Source: Geoalkalibacter ferrihydriticus DSM 17813
Lineage (GTDB): Bacteria; Desulfobacterota; Desulfuromonadia; Desulfuromonadales; Geoalkalibacteraceae
Reading direction: 5' to 3'
Length of the DNA stretch: 64,000 nt
Assembly (NCBI RefSeq): GCF_000820505.1
Contig: NZ_JWJD01000001.1
Coordinates: 707,923 to 771,922, forward strand
The position numbers and the translations under genes are program-made. This document shows, piece by piece, positions 38,789 to 47,387 of the stretch (its first letter is position 1; every line of letters begins with the position of its first letter). The notes under the pieces are model-generated. The model made no database searches. It had not been told where the DNA came from and saw only the letters and a program-made list of their open reading frames with translations.

Positions 38789-40275
38789 TCAGCGCGAACC
38801 TTCCCGCTTATTCTGTTGCCGCGCCTCTGCTGATGGCTGTGGTGGTTAACCTGCTGGGCGCCCGTCGCCCCGCCCTGATTGCGCCCCTGGCCATGGTGTC
38901 CCTGGCCGTTTCCACCCTGTGCGCGCTGTTTCTGCTGCCGCGCGTGCTGCGTGACGGTCCCTTGAGCTACACCATGGGCGGCTGGGAGCCGCCCTGGGGT
39001 ATCGAGTTGATCGTCGATCCTCTCTCCGCCCTGATGCTGCTGTTGGTGGCCGCGGTCGCCCTGGTCGCGACCTGGTCGGCAGGCGCCAGCGTCGCCAAGG
39101 AGTTGCCCGGGCGCGAGCACCATTTCTTCACTCTTTATCTGATTCTGGTTTCGGGGCTGCTCGCCCTGACCATGACCGGCGACACCTTCAATCTCTACGT
39201 CATGCTCGAGATTACCGCCATCACGACCTACGGGCTCATCGCCATGGGCCGCGAACGCGCGCCCCTGGCCAGCTTCAACTACATCATCATGGGCACCATC
39301 GGCGCCTGCTTTCTGCTGCTCGGCACCGGTTATCTCTACATCCTCACCGGCTCGCTCAACATGGTCGACATCGGCCGCATCCTTCCGGAGCTCTACGGCG
39401 GCGCGGCGGTGGCCACCGCCTTTGCCTTCCTGATGGTGGGAATCTGGATCAAGACGGCCTTTTTTCCTCTGCACAGCTGGCTGCCCAATGCCTACACTTT
39501 TGCCCCATCCGGGACCAGCGTGCTGATCGCGCCGCTGATGACCAAGGTGTCGGTGTATCTGATGATTCGCCTCATCTACACGGTCTATTCTCCAGAATAT
39601 GCCTTCGTGCTGCATCCGGCCGTACCGCACCTCATCGTCTGGGCCGCGGCCATCGGCATTTTTATCGCCTCGTCCCTGGCCCTGGCGCAGGTGGAGTTCA
39701 AAAAGATGCTCACCTACATCATCGTCGCCGAGGTCGGTTACATGGTGGGCGCGGTCTGGCTGATCAACGAGCAAGCGCTGACCGGTGCAGTGCTGCACAT
39801 CGTCAACGATGCGCTCATGACCCTGTGCCTGTTCCTGGTGGCTTCGGCCGTGGTCTATCGTCAGGGCAGCTGCCGTTTTGAGGATTTTCGCGGTCTCTAC
39901 CGGCGCATGCCCTGGACCATGGCGGCATTTACCGTGGGCGCCTTTTCCATGATCGGGGTGCCGCCGACCGCGGGCTTTTTCAGCAAGTGGTATCTGATCC
40001 TCGGCGGTATCGAAGCGGGCCAATATATCTATGTCGCGGCGCTGATCTTCAGCAGCCTGGTCAACGCTGTTTTGTTCTTCCGCATTATTGAAATCGCCTT
40101 TTTCGACGGCGCCGACCAGGCCCTTGATGCCGAGGGCCGTGTGATTCGTAACGAGGCGCCGGGCGCCCTGGTACAACCCCTGATCCTGGCCGCGGTGGCC
40201 CTGATCGTCGTCGGTCTGTCGGCCGGGCCCCTGGTCTCCGGAGTCATAGCTCCGGCCTTGTCATGGCTGTATTGA
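38785..40275 (+). CDS. mrpD: MrpD/MnhD-type antiporter subunit 1 (MbhH-like)
   Basis: A 496-aa protein with about 14 membrane helices of the proton_antipo_M family (related to NuoL/M/N). Features visible: YVMLEITAITTYGLIA with the helix-5 glutamate, WIKTAFFPLHSWLPNAYTFAP with the helix-7 Lys and following PxHxWLP, and the second half FKKMLTYIIVAEVGYMV with broken-helix Lys. Such subunits carry the ion-exchange path. Its order right after mrpC corresponds to MbhH. Two further related subunits follow. The gap of 64 bases to the next gene is the largest in the operon. Confidence 0.92.
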   Translation: MISANLPAYSVAAPLLMAVVVNLLGARRPALIAPLAMVSLAVSTLCALFLLPRVLRDGPLSYTMGGWEPPWGIELIVDPLSALMLLLVAAVALVATWSAGASVAKELPGREHHFFTLYLILVSGLLALTMTGDTFNLYVMLEITAITTYGLIAMGRERAPLASFNYIIMGTIGACFLLLGTGYLYILTGSLNMVDIGRILPELYGGAAVATAFAFLMVGIWIKTAFFPLHSWLPNAYTFAPSGTSVLIAPLMTKVSVYLMIRLIYTVYSPEYAFVLHPAVPHLIVWAAAIGIFIASSLALAQVEFKKMLTYIIVAEVGYMVGAVWLINEQALTGAVLHIVNDALMTLCLFLVASAVVYRQGSCRFEDFRGLYRRMPWTMAAFTVGAFSMIGVPPTAGFFSKWYLILGGIEAGQYIYVAALIFSSLVNAVLFFRIIEIAFFDGADQALDAEGRVIRNEAPGALVQPLILAAVALIVVGLSAGPLVSGVIAPALSWLY

Positions 40276-40339
40276 GTCGGCGCGGGTCAATCCCGTTTTC
40301 CTGTGCTTTTTCTTTTCGTGAAGTGAGTTGAGTCTGACC

Positions 40340-41809
40340 ATGGATCTTCACCCCTCCTTCTGGCCTCTGGCCGCTGTTCTGATCTCCATACTGGGCGCGA
40401 TCCCCATCATGCTCTCGGGGCGCAACCCCAACGTGCGTGAAGGTTGGACGCTGATCATTGCGGTGGGAAAGTTTCTCATCGTTGCGTCCATGCTGCCCAT
40501 GGTGCTGTCCGGTGGCGGTTATGTGTTCACCCTGGTCGAGGCCTTTCCCGGCGCGCCCATCCAGTTACGGGTCGATCCCATGGGCATGTTCTTCGCCCTG
40601 ATCGCCTCCTTTCTCTGGATTCTGACCTCGATCTACTCCATCGGCTACATGCGCTCCCTGCAGGAGCACGATCAGACCCGCTATTTCGCCTCCTTCGCGG
40701 TGGCCATCGGCGCGACCATCGGCGTGGCCTTTTCCGCCAACCTGCTGACCCTCTATCTGTTCTACGAGGTACTGTCGCTTTCCACCTATCCCCTGGTGGC
40801 TCACGAGCGCAACGCCGAGGCGCGCGCTTCGGGACGGCGTTATCTGACTTTTCTGCTCGGCGCCTCCATCGCCTTTGCCCTGCCGGGCATGCTGCTGTGC
40901 TACAGCCTGGCCGGAACCCTTGATTTTACCCAGGGCGGCATTGTTGCCGGTACCGCCTCGCCAGGCGTTCTCGGCCTGATGCTGGTGATGCTGGTGGCCG
41001 GTTTCGCCAAGGCCGGCATCATGCCCTTTCACCCCTGGCTGCCCGCCGCCATGGTGGCGCCCACGCCGGTCAGCAGTTTTCTGCACGGGGTCGCGGTGGT
41101 CAAGGTCGGCGTTTTCTCCATTGCGCGGGTACTTCTCGACATTTTCGGTCTCGACGTACTCGGGACCTTGTCTGTGGGCGCGATCCTGCCGTATTTTGTC
41201 AGTGTCACCATCATCGTCGCCTCGCTCATCGCCCTCACCCAAGACAATCTCAAGCGCCGCCTGGCCTACTCCACCGTGGGACAACTCTCCTATATCATTC
41301 TCGGCATCTCCATGCTCGCGCCGGCGGCGGTCATGGGCGGCATCATGCATATCGCCAGTCACGCTTTCGGTAAGGTTACCCTGTTTTACTGCGCCGGGGC
41401 CATCTACGTGGCCGCGCATAAAAAATACATCTCCGACATGAGCGGGTTGGGACGCATCATGCCCTTTACCTTCGGCGCGTTCGCCCTGGCCTCCATGACC
41501 ATGATCGGCGTGCCGCCGACTGCGGGTTTCGTTTCCAAGTGGCTGATGCTTAACGGCGCGCTCGATTCGGACCAACTGGCGCTGCTGGCGGTGCTCTTAA
41601 GCAGCACCCTGCTCAATGCCGCCTATTTCGTGCCCATCGTCTACCAGGGTTTTTTCGGCAAGCCTACGGCTGAAATCGCAGCGGTGTCCGGTATCAAGGA
41701 GGCGCCATTGACCCTGGTGGTGCCTCTGTGCCTCACCGCGACCATCTCCCTGGCCATCGGACTCTATCCCTATTTCTTCTTGAGCCTCGCTCAATTGGTG
41801 CTGCCATGA
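40340..41809 (+). CDS. Second MrpD-type antiporter subunit
   Basis: A 489-aa proton_antipo_M protein with about 14 membrane helices. LYLFYEVLSLSTYPLVAHERN holds the helix-5 Glu, AGIMPFHPWLPAAMVAPTPVSSFLHGVAVVKVGVF the helix-7/8 region, and DNLKRRLAYSTVGQLSYIILG the C-terminal half. It is distinct in sequence from the first and third D-type proteins here, so it is not a recent duplicate. A TTG 12 bases upstream could also serve as start; neither candidate has a strong ribosome site. It overlaps the following small gene by 4 bases. Confidence 0.9.
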   Translation: MDLHPSFWPLAAVLISILGAIPIMLSGRNPNVREGWTLIIAVGKFLIVASMLPMVLSGGGYVFTLVEAFPGAPIQLRVDPMGMFFALIASFLWILTSIYSIGYMRSLQEHDQTRYFASFAVAIGATIGVAFSANLLTLYLFYEVLSLSTYPLVAHERNAEARASGRRYLTFLLGASIAFALPGMLLCYSLAGTLDFTQGGIVAGTASPGVLGLMLVMLVAGFAKAGIMPFHPWLPAAMVAPTPVSSFLHGVAVVKVGVFSIARVLLDIFGLDVLGTLSVGAILPYFVSVTIIVASLIALTQDNLKRRLAYSTVGQLSYIILGISMLAPAAVMGGIMHIASHAFGKVTLFYCAGAIYVAAHKKYISDMSGLGRIMPFTFGAFALASMTMIGVPPTAGFVSKWLMLNGALDSDQLALLAVLLSSTLLNAAYFVPIVYQGFFGKPTAEIAAVSGIKEAPLTLVVPLCLTATISLAIGLYPYFFLSLAQLVLP

Positions 41810-42066
41810 CCCTCGTGCAAATCATCGAAGCGCTCAACCGGCGCTGGAAACTGCTGGTGCGGCTGTTCCTTCTGGTTCTTGCCCTGCTGGTCGTCATCGA
41901 CGCCATCCCGGCCTTGGTCGACAAAGAAAAAGCCCATACGGCCATGGAGTTGCTGCCGGGTTTCTGGTCGGTGTACGGCTTTATCAGCTGTGTTCTGATT
42001 GTTTATATCTCCAAGTGGTTCGGCGATATCGGCATTATGCGCCGTGAGGATTTCTACGATGACTGA
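41806..42066 (+). CDS. Small two-segment membrane protein of the antiporter operon
   Basis: An 86-aa protein begun at the ATG at 41806, which overlaps the stop of the second D-type gene (ATGA). Two membrane segments are visible (residues about 18-36 and 52-70), with a short charged loop VDKEKAHTAME between them and a charged end (MRREDFYDD). I know no functional name. Its placement between two antiporter subunits, with overlapping stops and starts on both sides, strongly implies it is a subunit or assembly factor of the same complex. Confidence 0.75.
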   Translation: MTLVQIIEALNRRWKLLVRLFLLVLALLVVIDAIPALVDKEKAHTAMELLPGFWSVYGFISCVLIVYISKWFGDIGIMRREDFYDD

Positions 42067-43855
42067 TCTGTGGATTCATCCCGCGCTGATTCTGTTGCTC
42101 GGCGCGGCTTTGCTGCCCCTGATTCCTGAGCGGGTGCGCGCGGGCTATCTGCTGCTGGTGCCGACCCTGGTCTTTGCCCGGGTTCACACCATGGCGCAGG
42201 GCACCTACGGCGAAGTGCCCTTTTTGTCCTGGACCCTGACTTTCGGACGGGTCGACGCTCTGGCTTCGGTGTTCGGCTACATCATGGCGCTGATGGCTAT
42301 CATCGGCACCCTCTACGCCCTCAAGGTCAAGAAAAAGGGCGAGTTCGCCGCAGCCTGGGTCTACGTTGCCGGTTCCCTGGGAGCCATCTACGCCGGAGAT
42401 CTCATTACGCTCTTTTTGTTCTGGGAGATGATGGCGTTCTCCTCTGTGTTTCTCATCTGGTTTCGCGGGCGCAAAGAATCCCTCGAAGCCGGTTTTCGCT
42501 ACCTTTTGGTGCATGCCGCAGGCGGGGTGTCGCTGCTTGCCGGCATCCTGCTTTACAGCCAGGGTGCGGACAGCCTCGCCTTCGCGGGTTTCAACGTGCA
42601 GAGCCCCGGGCTCGGCGAATGGCTGATTCTCATCGGTTTTCTGCTCAACGCCGCGGTGCCGCCCCTGCATGCCTGGCTGCCCGACGGTTACGGCGAGGCG
42701 ACCTTCAGCGGCGCGGTGTTTCTCTGCGCGTTCACCACCAAGACTGCGGTCTATGCCCTGGCGCGCGGCTTCGCCGGACTGGAGATCCTCATCTGGCTCG
42801 GCGTCATCATGGCCCTTTACGGTGTCGTCTACGCGGTTCTGGAAAATGACAGCCGCAGGTTGCTCGCTTATCACATCATCAGCCAGGTGGGTTACATGGT
42901 GGCCGGCGTCGGTATAGGTACGCAGTTGGCCATCAACGGGGTGTGCGCTCACGCCTTCGCCCACATTCTTTACAAGGGGCTGCTGTTCATGGGTTGCGGC
43001 GCGGTGCTGCACATGACCGGCCAGAGCAAGTTCACCGAGCTCGGCGGCCTCTACCGCAAGATGCCCTGGACTTTTCTCTTTACCCTGATTGGCGGTTTGT
43101 CCATTTCGGCATTCCCTCTGTTCAGCGGCTTCGTCAGCAAGTCCATGACGGTGCAGGCCGGGTTCGACGAGCACCTGTTGTGGGCGGCATTTCTGCTCAT
43201 GCTGGCCTCGGCGGGCACCTTCCTCCACACCGGCCTCAAGGTTCCTTACTTCATCTGGTTCGGCAAGAACAACTGCAAGCCCGAAACCTGGGAGCGTGCT
43301 GCCGATCCGCCATGGAACATGAACGCCGCCATGGCCATCACCTCGGCGCTGTGCATCTTCATCGGGGTTTACACTCCCTATCTCTACGACATGCTGCCGT
43401 ATGCAACGGACTACAATCCCTACACCTCCTATCACCTGTCTGAGGCGATGCAGTTGTTGCTGTTCACCATGCTCGGATTTTTCCTGCTGCTGAAAAAGCT
43501 CGAACCCAAGGCGGCCATCGCCGTGGATACGGACTGGTTTTATCGGCGCGGCGGGCAGTTTTTCTATCGCGCCGTGGACAAGAGCCTCAACGGGCTCAAC
43601 CAGACCGGCGACAATCTCGCCATGCGGCGCCTGCCTTCGAGCCTGACCCGGTTTTTCGCCCAACCCGGCGGCCACCTGCAATGGCTGCTGTTGCGACCGC
43701 TGTTGCGCGCCAAGGGCCTTGATGAAACGGCCCTGGCCCGCGAGCGTGAAATCATCACCCAACGCAGCCGTCACGGCAGTTATCCGGTGGGCGGCAGCGT
43801 GCTGTTGGCCGTGGTGTTTTTGTCCCTGGTCACATTTTTGTTTTTTATATTCTAG
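42059..43855 (+). CDS. Third MrpD-type antiporter subunit with C-terminal extension
   Basis: A 598-aa proton_antipo_M protein begun at the ATG at 42059, overlapping the small gene by 8 bases. Core features: LFLFWEMMAFSSVFLIWF with the helix-5 Glu, NAAVPPLHAWLPDGYGEATFSGAVF with the PLHAWLPD signature, and NDSRRLLAYHIISQVGYMVAG. It has about 100 additional residues at the end, including DTDWFYRRGGQFFYRAV and a final hydrophobic helix (VLLAVVFLSLVTFLFFIF), a tail seen in some MrpD and DAB-like proteins. It closes the ion-transport operon, which is followed by a universal stress protein gene 12 bases later. Confidence 0.9.
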   Translation: MTDLWIHPALILLLGAALLPLIPERVRAGYLLLVPTLVFARVHTMAQGTYGEVPFLSWTLTFGRVDALASVFGYIMALMAIIGTLYALKVKKKGEFAAAWVYVAGSLGAIYAGDLITLFLFWEMMAFSSVFLIWFRGRKESLEAGFRYLLVHAAGGVSLLAGILLYSQGADSLAFAGFNVQSPGLGEWLILIGFLLNAAVPPLHAWLPDGYGEATFSGAVFLCAFTTKTAVYALARGFAGLEILIWLGVIMALYGVVYAVLENDSRRLLAYHIISQVGYMVAGVGIGTQLAINGVCAHAFAHILYKGLLFMGCGAVLHMTGQSKFTELGGLYRKMPWTFLFTLIGGLSISAFPLFSGFVSKSMTVQAGFDEHLLWAAFLLMLASAGTFLHTGLKVPYFIWFGKNNCKPETWERAADPPWNMNAAMAITSALCIFIGVYTPYLYDMLPYATDYNPYTSYHLSEAMQLLLFTMLGFFLLLKKLEPKAAIAVDTDWFYRRGGQFFYRAVDKSLNGLNQTGDNLAMRRLPSSLTRFFAQPGGHLQWLLLRPLLRAKGLDETALAREREIITQRSRHGSYPVGGSVLLAVVFLSLVTFLFFIF

Positions 43856-43867
43856 GGGAGGTTGCTC

Positions 43868-44344
43868 ATGCTCAAAATTCTGCTGGCGTTGGATCTGTCG
43901 CCTCATTCCCAGCGCGCGGCTGAATATGTGGCGCGCGTCGCACCTCATCTGAAGGGCTGCCGCGTGACGGCTCTGGTCGTCAGTTCCGGGATCCCTTATG
44001 GCGCCCAGCAGTCACAGCCTGTGGTGGCCGATGAATCCACGGAGCCTGAATTGCACGGCGACGAGGATCACCTGCAAGAAATGAAAGAGGTGCAGTCACT
44101 GCTGGAAGAGATCAAGGCGCTGCTGCTGAAAAGCGGTCTGGACGAAGACAACCTGGAGTTGCGCATCAAACCCCTGGGCCGTGGGGTCGCTCTTGACATC
44201 CTCGATGAAGCGCGCGCCCTTGACTGTGATACGATTGTTGTCGGTCGCCGTGGTCTTTCCAAGGTCAAGTCTCTGTTGCTCGGTAGTATTTCCTCGACCA
44301 TTCTGCAGAACGCCGAGGGTCTGACTGTCTGGGTTGTGGAATAA
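43868..44344 (+). CDS. Universal stress protein (UspA family)
   Basis: A 158-aa protein begun at the ATG at 43868 after GGGGAGG. It has the single Usp domain: MLKILLALDLSPHSQRAAEYV at the start and, at the end, DTIVVGRRGLSKVKSLLLGSISS with the G-x2-G-x9-G-S ATP-binding motif. A long charged insert of about 50 residues (EPELHGDEDHLQEMKEVQSLLEEIKALLLK region) lies between strands 2 and 3. Usp proteins are stress-induced, nucleotide-binding regulators with varied partners. Being 12 bases from the last antiporter gene, it may be co-expressed with the operon. Confidence 0.9.
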   Translation: MLKILLALDLSPHSQRAAEYVARVAPHLKGCRVTALVVSSGIPYGAQQSQPVVADESTEPELHGDEDHLQEMKEVQSLLEEIKALLLKSGLDEDNLELRIKPLGRGVALDILDEARALDCDTIVVGRRGLSKVKSLLLGSISSTILQNAEGLTVWVVE

Positions 44345-44378
44345 GCGACGCCTGGACGACTGAGAGTTATCATCCGGG

Positions 44379-45512
44379 GTGAGTTCACTTTACATCCACG
44401 TTCCTTTCTGTCGCCGCAAATGCCTTTATTGCGATTTCTTCTCCGTTGAGGCTGGCGACGAACAACTGCAAGCTTATCCCGCGCTGCTCGCGGACCATTT
44501 GCGCTGGTCAGCGAGCAGCGGTTTCCTGCACGGTCCCCTGAACACCATATTTTTCGGCGGCGGTACACCGTCTCTGCTTTCTCCCACCGCCGTCGGCGAG
44601 ATCCTCGCGGCCGCCGACAAGGCTTTCGGGGTGAGTGCCGACGCGGAGATTTCCCTTGAAGCCAATCCCGGATCTCTTACGGCAAATAAGCTGCGTGATT
44701 ATCGCCGCGCCGGGATTACGCGCCTATCGCTTGGTGTACAGTCCCTGAGCGCCCCAGCGCTCCTTACTCTAGGGCGTCTGCACGGCCCCGGCGAAGCGCG
44801 ACAGGCTGTGGAGTCCGCGCACGCGGCCGGTTTCAAATCCCTGTCCCTCGATCTGATTTTCGCCTTGCCCGGGCAAACTCCGGCCTGTCTTGAAGGGGAG
44901 ATCGACGCCTTTCTGGCCCTGGCCCCCGACCACCTGTCCTGCTACGGTCTTACGGTTGAAGAGAATACGCCTTTTTCTTTGCTCCAGAGTCGTGGCGCGT
45001 TGACGCTGCCCGACGAAGACACCTATGTCGCCGCCTTCAACCTGTTGCACGCCCGATTGCAGGACGCCGGATTCGAGCATTATGAAATTTCCAACTATGC
45101 GCGACCCGGCCATGCCTGCCGCCACAATCAGGTTTACTGGCAACGTCGCACCTGCCTCGGGATCGGTGCCGGGGCGCACTCCTTTCACGAACGAGGATGG
45201 GGAGAGCGCTGGGCGGTACCCGACAGCCTCGACGTCTATCGCGAGCGGTTGCGCAGGGGCGCAGAGCCCGCCGATCTCGTGGAATCCTTTGTGCGCCAAA
45301 GCGCCATGGCTGAAACGCTCTACCTTGGTTTGCGTACCCGCGCGGGGGTTGCGCATACCGACTTTTCCCGTCGCTTCGGGTGCCGCCCGGACGAGGCTTT
45401 TCCCCAGGCGCTCAAGCAGATCCGGCCTTACCTGCGCCCTGCCTCCGGCCGTCTGTGTCTCGGTGTGGCCGGCTGGCTTCTTTACGACCATCTTATTACG
45501 TCCTTTTTGTGA
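44379..45512 (+). CDS. hemW: HemW-like radical SAM heme chaperone
   Basis: A 377-aa protein starting at GTG 44379 with MSSLYIHVPFCRRKCLYCDFFS, which contains CxxxCxYC for the radical-SAM 4Fe-4S cluster. Further features are FFGGGTPSLLSP, LEANPGS and LSLGVQS. HemW resembles oxygen-independent coproporphyrinogen oxidase HemN but lacks the extra residues of HemN's second SAM site and delivers heme to membrane enzymes. Its start follows a weak site (GGGGTGAG). In many Desulfuromonadia hemW precedes hrcA; here they are 157 bases apart, separated by the CIRCE promoter. Confidence 0.9.
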   Translation: MSSLYIHVPFCRRKCLYCDFFSVEAGDEQLQAYPALLADHLRWSASSGFLHGPLNTIFFGGGTPSLLSPTAVGEILAAADKAFGVSADAEISLEANPGSLTANKLRDYRRAGITRLSLGVQSLSAPALLTLGRLHGPGEARQAVESAHAAGFKSLSLDLIFALPGQTPACLEGEIDAFLALAPDHLSCYGLTVEENTPFSLLQSRGALTLPDEDTYVAAFNLLHARLQDAGFEHYEISNYARPGHACRHNQVYWQRRTCLGIGAGAHSFHERGWGERWAVPDSLDVYRERLRRGAEPADLVESFVRQSAMAETLYLGLRTRAGVAHTDFSRRFGCRPDEAFPQALKQIRPYLRPASGRLCLGVAGWLLYDHLITSFL

Positions 45513-45546
45513 GCAAACTCTTGGGTTCTTTCCCCTCCGCGGGCCC

Positions 45547-45575
45547 TTGACAAAGGGGGTCCCCGTTGTTAAGTT
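45547..45575 (+). promoter_or_regulatory. Sigma70-type promoter of the heat-shock operon
   Basis: A perfect TTGACA (45547-45552) with TAAGTT (45570-45575) 17 bases downstream. The -10 box is weak. Transcription would start just before or within the CIRCE element, so HrcA binding would block it. Confidence 0.6.
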
Positions 45576-45583
45576 GTTCACCG

Positions 45584-45610
45584 TTAGCACTCACGAACCT
45601 TGAGTGCTAA
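45584..45610 (+). promoter_or_regulatory. CIRCE operator (HrcA binding site)
   Basis: TTAGCACTC (45584-45592), nine bases, then GAGTGCTAA (45602-45610): a perfect copy of the CIRCE consensus inverted repeat. HrcA binds it and represses the hrcA-grpE-dnaK operon until heat shock occupies GroE and inactivates HrcA. The site lies 59 bases upstream of hrcA and downstream of the -10 box. Confidence 0.97.
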
Positions 45611-45668
45611 CGGTTTCGGCCGGGCCGGGCAAGGGTCCGGTTCGAGGTTTCAGGGGACCGGGAAAAAC

Positions 45669-46712
45669 ATGAGCGAAACCCTTAACGAGCGCAGTCGCAA
45701 AATCCTCGAAGCCATTATCGAGGATCATATCGCCTCGGCCGAACCCGTGGGATCGCGGACCATTACCCGGCGCCACGGGCTCGGGGTGTCGCCGGCCACG
45801 GTGCGCAACGTCATGTCCGATCTTGAGGAGATGGGTTACCTGGTGGCTCCGCACACCTCCTCGGGACGCATCCCGACGGAAAAAGGTTATCGATTCTATA
45901 TCGATTCCCTGTTGCAGGTACGTGCGCTCAGCGCTCAGCAAAAAGAGCGCATTCGGCGTTATTGCCGACGGCGCGGCCTGCATGCCGACGAACTGCTGCG
46001 CGAAATCGGCCGGGTGCTGAGCAACCTGTCGCACTATACCGGAATCGTCATGGCGCCCCAGTTTACCGCTTCGGTATTTCGTCATATCGAGTTTGTGCGC
46101 CTGTCCCAGGGGCGCATATTGGCCATTTTCGTCGCCGAAAACGGATTGGTGCAGAACAAGATCATTGAAAGCGACGAGGATCTGAGCCGCAGCGACCTCG
46201 AGGAGATGAACAACTATCTCAACCGAACCTATACCGGGATGTCACTGCCCGAACTGAAGAAGCGTCTGGTGCAGGAAATGTCCCAGGACAAGGCGCTCTA
46301 TGACCGTCTGCTGAGACGTTCCATGACCCTGTTCAACGCGGCCTTTACCGAAGAGGACAACCGCGAGGTGTTCATCGAAGGGGTCAGCCGCATGTTTGAA
46401 CAGCCGGAATTCAGCGACTTGTCGCGCATGAAGCGCTTGTTCAAGGCTTTCGAGCAGAAAAGCATGCTGGTGGAGTTTCTCGACAAGTGCCGCGAAAGCC
46501 AGGGCGTACGGATTTTTATCGGCAGCGAAACCGAATATCGTGAAATCGAAGGGTGCAGCCTGATTACGGCCAGCTACAGCAGCGCCGACGGTGGCACCAT
46601 CGGAACTCTGGGGGTCATCGGCCCGACGCGCATGGCTTATTCCCAAGTCATCCCCATCGTCGATTATACCGCCCAGTTGATGAGTCAATTGTTCGAATCC
46701 GCAAAGGAATAG
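45669..46712 (+). CDS. hrcA: HrcA, heat-inducible transcription repressor
   Basis: A 347-aa protein begun at the ATG at 45669 after a GGGA-type site. The N-terminal winged helix reads LNERSRKILEAIIEDHIASAEPVGSRTI and SPATVRNVMSDLEEMGYL, typical of HrcA, and the second domain runs to the end (SSADGGTIGTLGVIGPTRMAYSQVIPIVDY). HrcA binds CIRCE and needs GroEL for proper folding. The perfect CIRCE element 60 bases upstream shows autoregulation. grpE follows after 13 bases. Confidence 0.95.
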   Translation: MSETLNERSRKILEAIIEDHIASAEPVGSRTITRRHGLGVSPATVRNVMSDLEEMGYLVAPHTSSGRIPTEKGYRFYIDSLLQVRALSAQQKERIRRYCRRRGLHADELLREIGRVLSNLSHYTGIVMAPQFTASVFRHIEFVRLSQGRILAIFVAENGLVQNKIIESDEDLSRSDLEEMNNYLNRTYTGMSLPELKKRLVQEMSQDKALYDRLLRRSMTLFNAAFTEEDNREVFIEGVSRMFEQPEFSDLSRMKRLFKAFEQKSMLVEFLDKCRESQGVRIFIGSETEYREIEGCSLITASYSSADGGTIGTLGVIGPTRMAYSQVIPIVDYTAQLMSQLFESAKE

Positions 46713-46725
46713 GAGAAGCGAGAAG

Positions 46726-47334
46726 GTGTCCAAAAAGAAAGAAGAAACGCGGGACGCATCACCCGAACAGGGTGAGCCTTCCCCCGAAGAACTGCAGGCC
46801 GAAGCCCCGTCCGCTGAAGAGTCCGGCGAGGCGGTCGAGTTGGCGCGCGCCCTTGACGAGTGCCGCCAGGAAGCACGGCGTAACCACGATCTCTATCTGC
46901 GCATGGCCGCCGATCTTGATAATTTCCGCAAGCGCGCCCAGCGTGAGCGCGAGGATCTGGCAAAATTCGCCAACGAGAAAATTCTGCGCGAAATTCTGCC
47001 GGTCATGGACAATCTCGAGCGGGCCGTGGGGCATGCCCGCCAGGAAGGCGGCGACAACCAGGGGTTGTTCGAGGGTGTGGAGATGACCCTTAATCAGTTC
47101 GGCAAGGTGCTGGAAAAGTTCGGCGTCGCCCCCATCGAGAGCGTCGGCAAGGCCTTCGATCCCGCCCGGCACGAAGCCATGGGCCAGGTGGAAAGCGCCG
47201 AACACCCGGCGAATACCGTTGCCCAGGAGTTGCAGAAGGGCTATGTCCTGCATGAGCGGCTGCTGCGTCCGGCTCTGGTCATGGTGACCAAGACTCCCGT
47301 CGTGGCGCCGGATGCCGAACAAAGCGGCGAGTGA
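46726..47334 (+). CDS. grpE: GrpE nucleotide exchange factor
   Basis: A 202-aa protein starting at GTG 46726 after AGGAGAAGCG. The acidic, disordered N-terminus (residues 1-55) leads to a long coiled helix (CRQEARRNHDLYLRMAADLDNFRKRAQRER) and the beta wing with IEKVG-like SVGKAFDPARHEAMGQVES near residues 135-160. GrpE releases ADP from DnaK. It lies between hrcA and dnaK in the usual order. The C-terminal tail VVAPDAEQSGE is longer than in E. coli. Confidence 0.95.
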   Translation: MSKKKEETRDASPEQGEPSPEELQAEAPSAEESGEAVELARALDECRQEARRNHDLYLRMAADLDNFRKRAQREREDLAKFANEKILREILPVMDNLERAVGHARQEGGDNQGLFEGVEMTLNQFGKVLEKFGVAPIESVGKAFDPARHEAMGQVESAEHPANTVAQELQKGYVLHERLLRPALVMVTKTPVVAPDAEQSGE

Positions 47335-47387
47335 AACAAAAGAACCTGAAATTTTCAGCATAGCAACTCAAAGGAGGATTCAAGACC

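Noticed and set aside
42035-43948. 637-codon reverse-strand open frame over the third D-type subunit
   Set aside because: It is a high-GC shadow of an evident membrane protein gene and lacks plausible composition.
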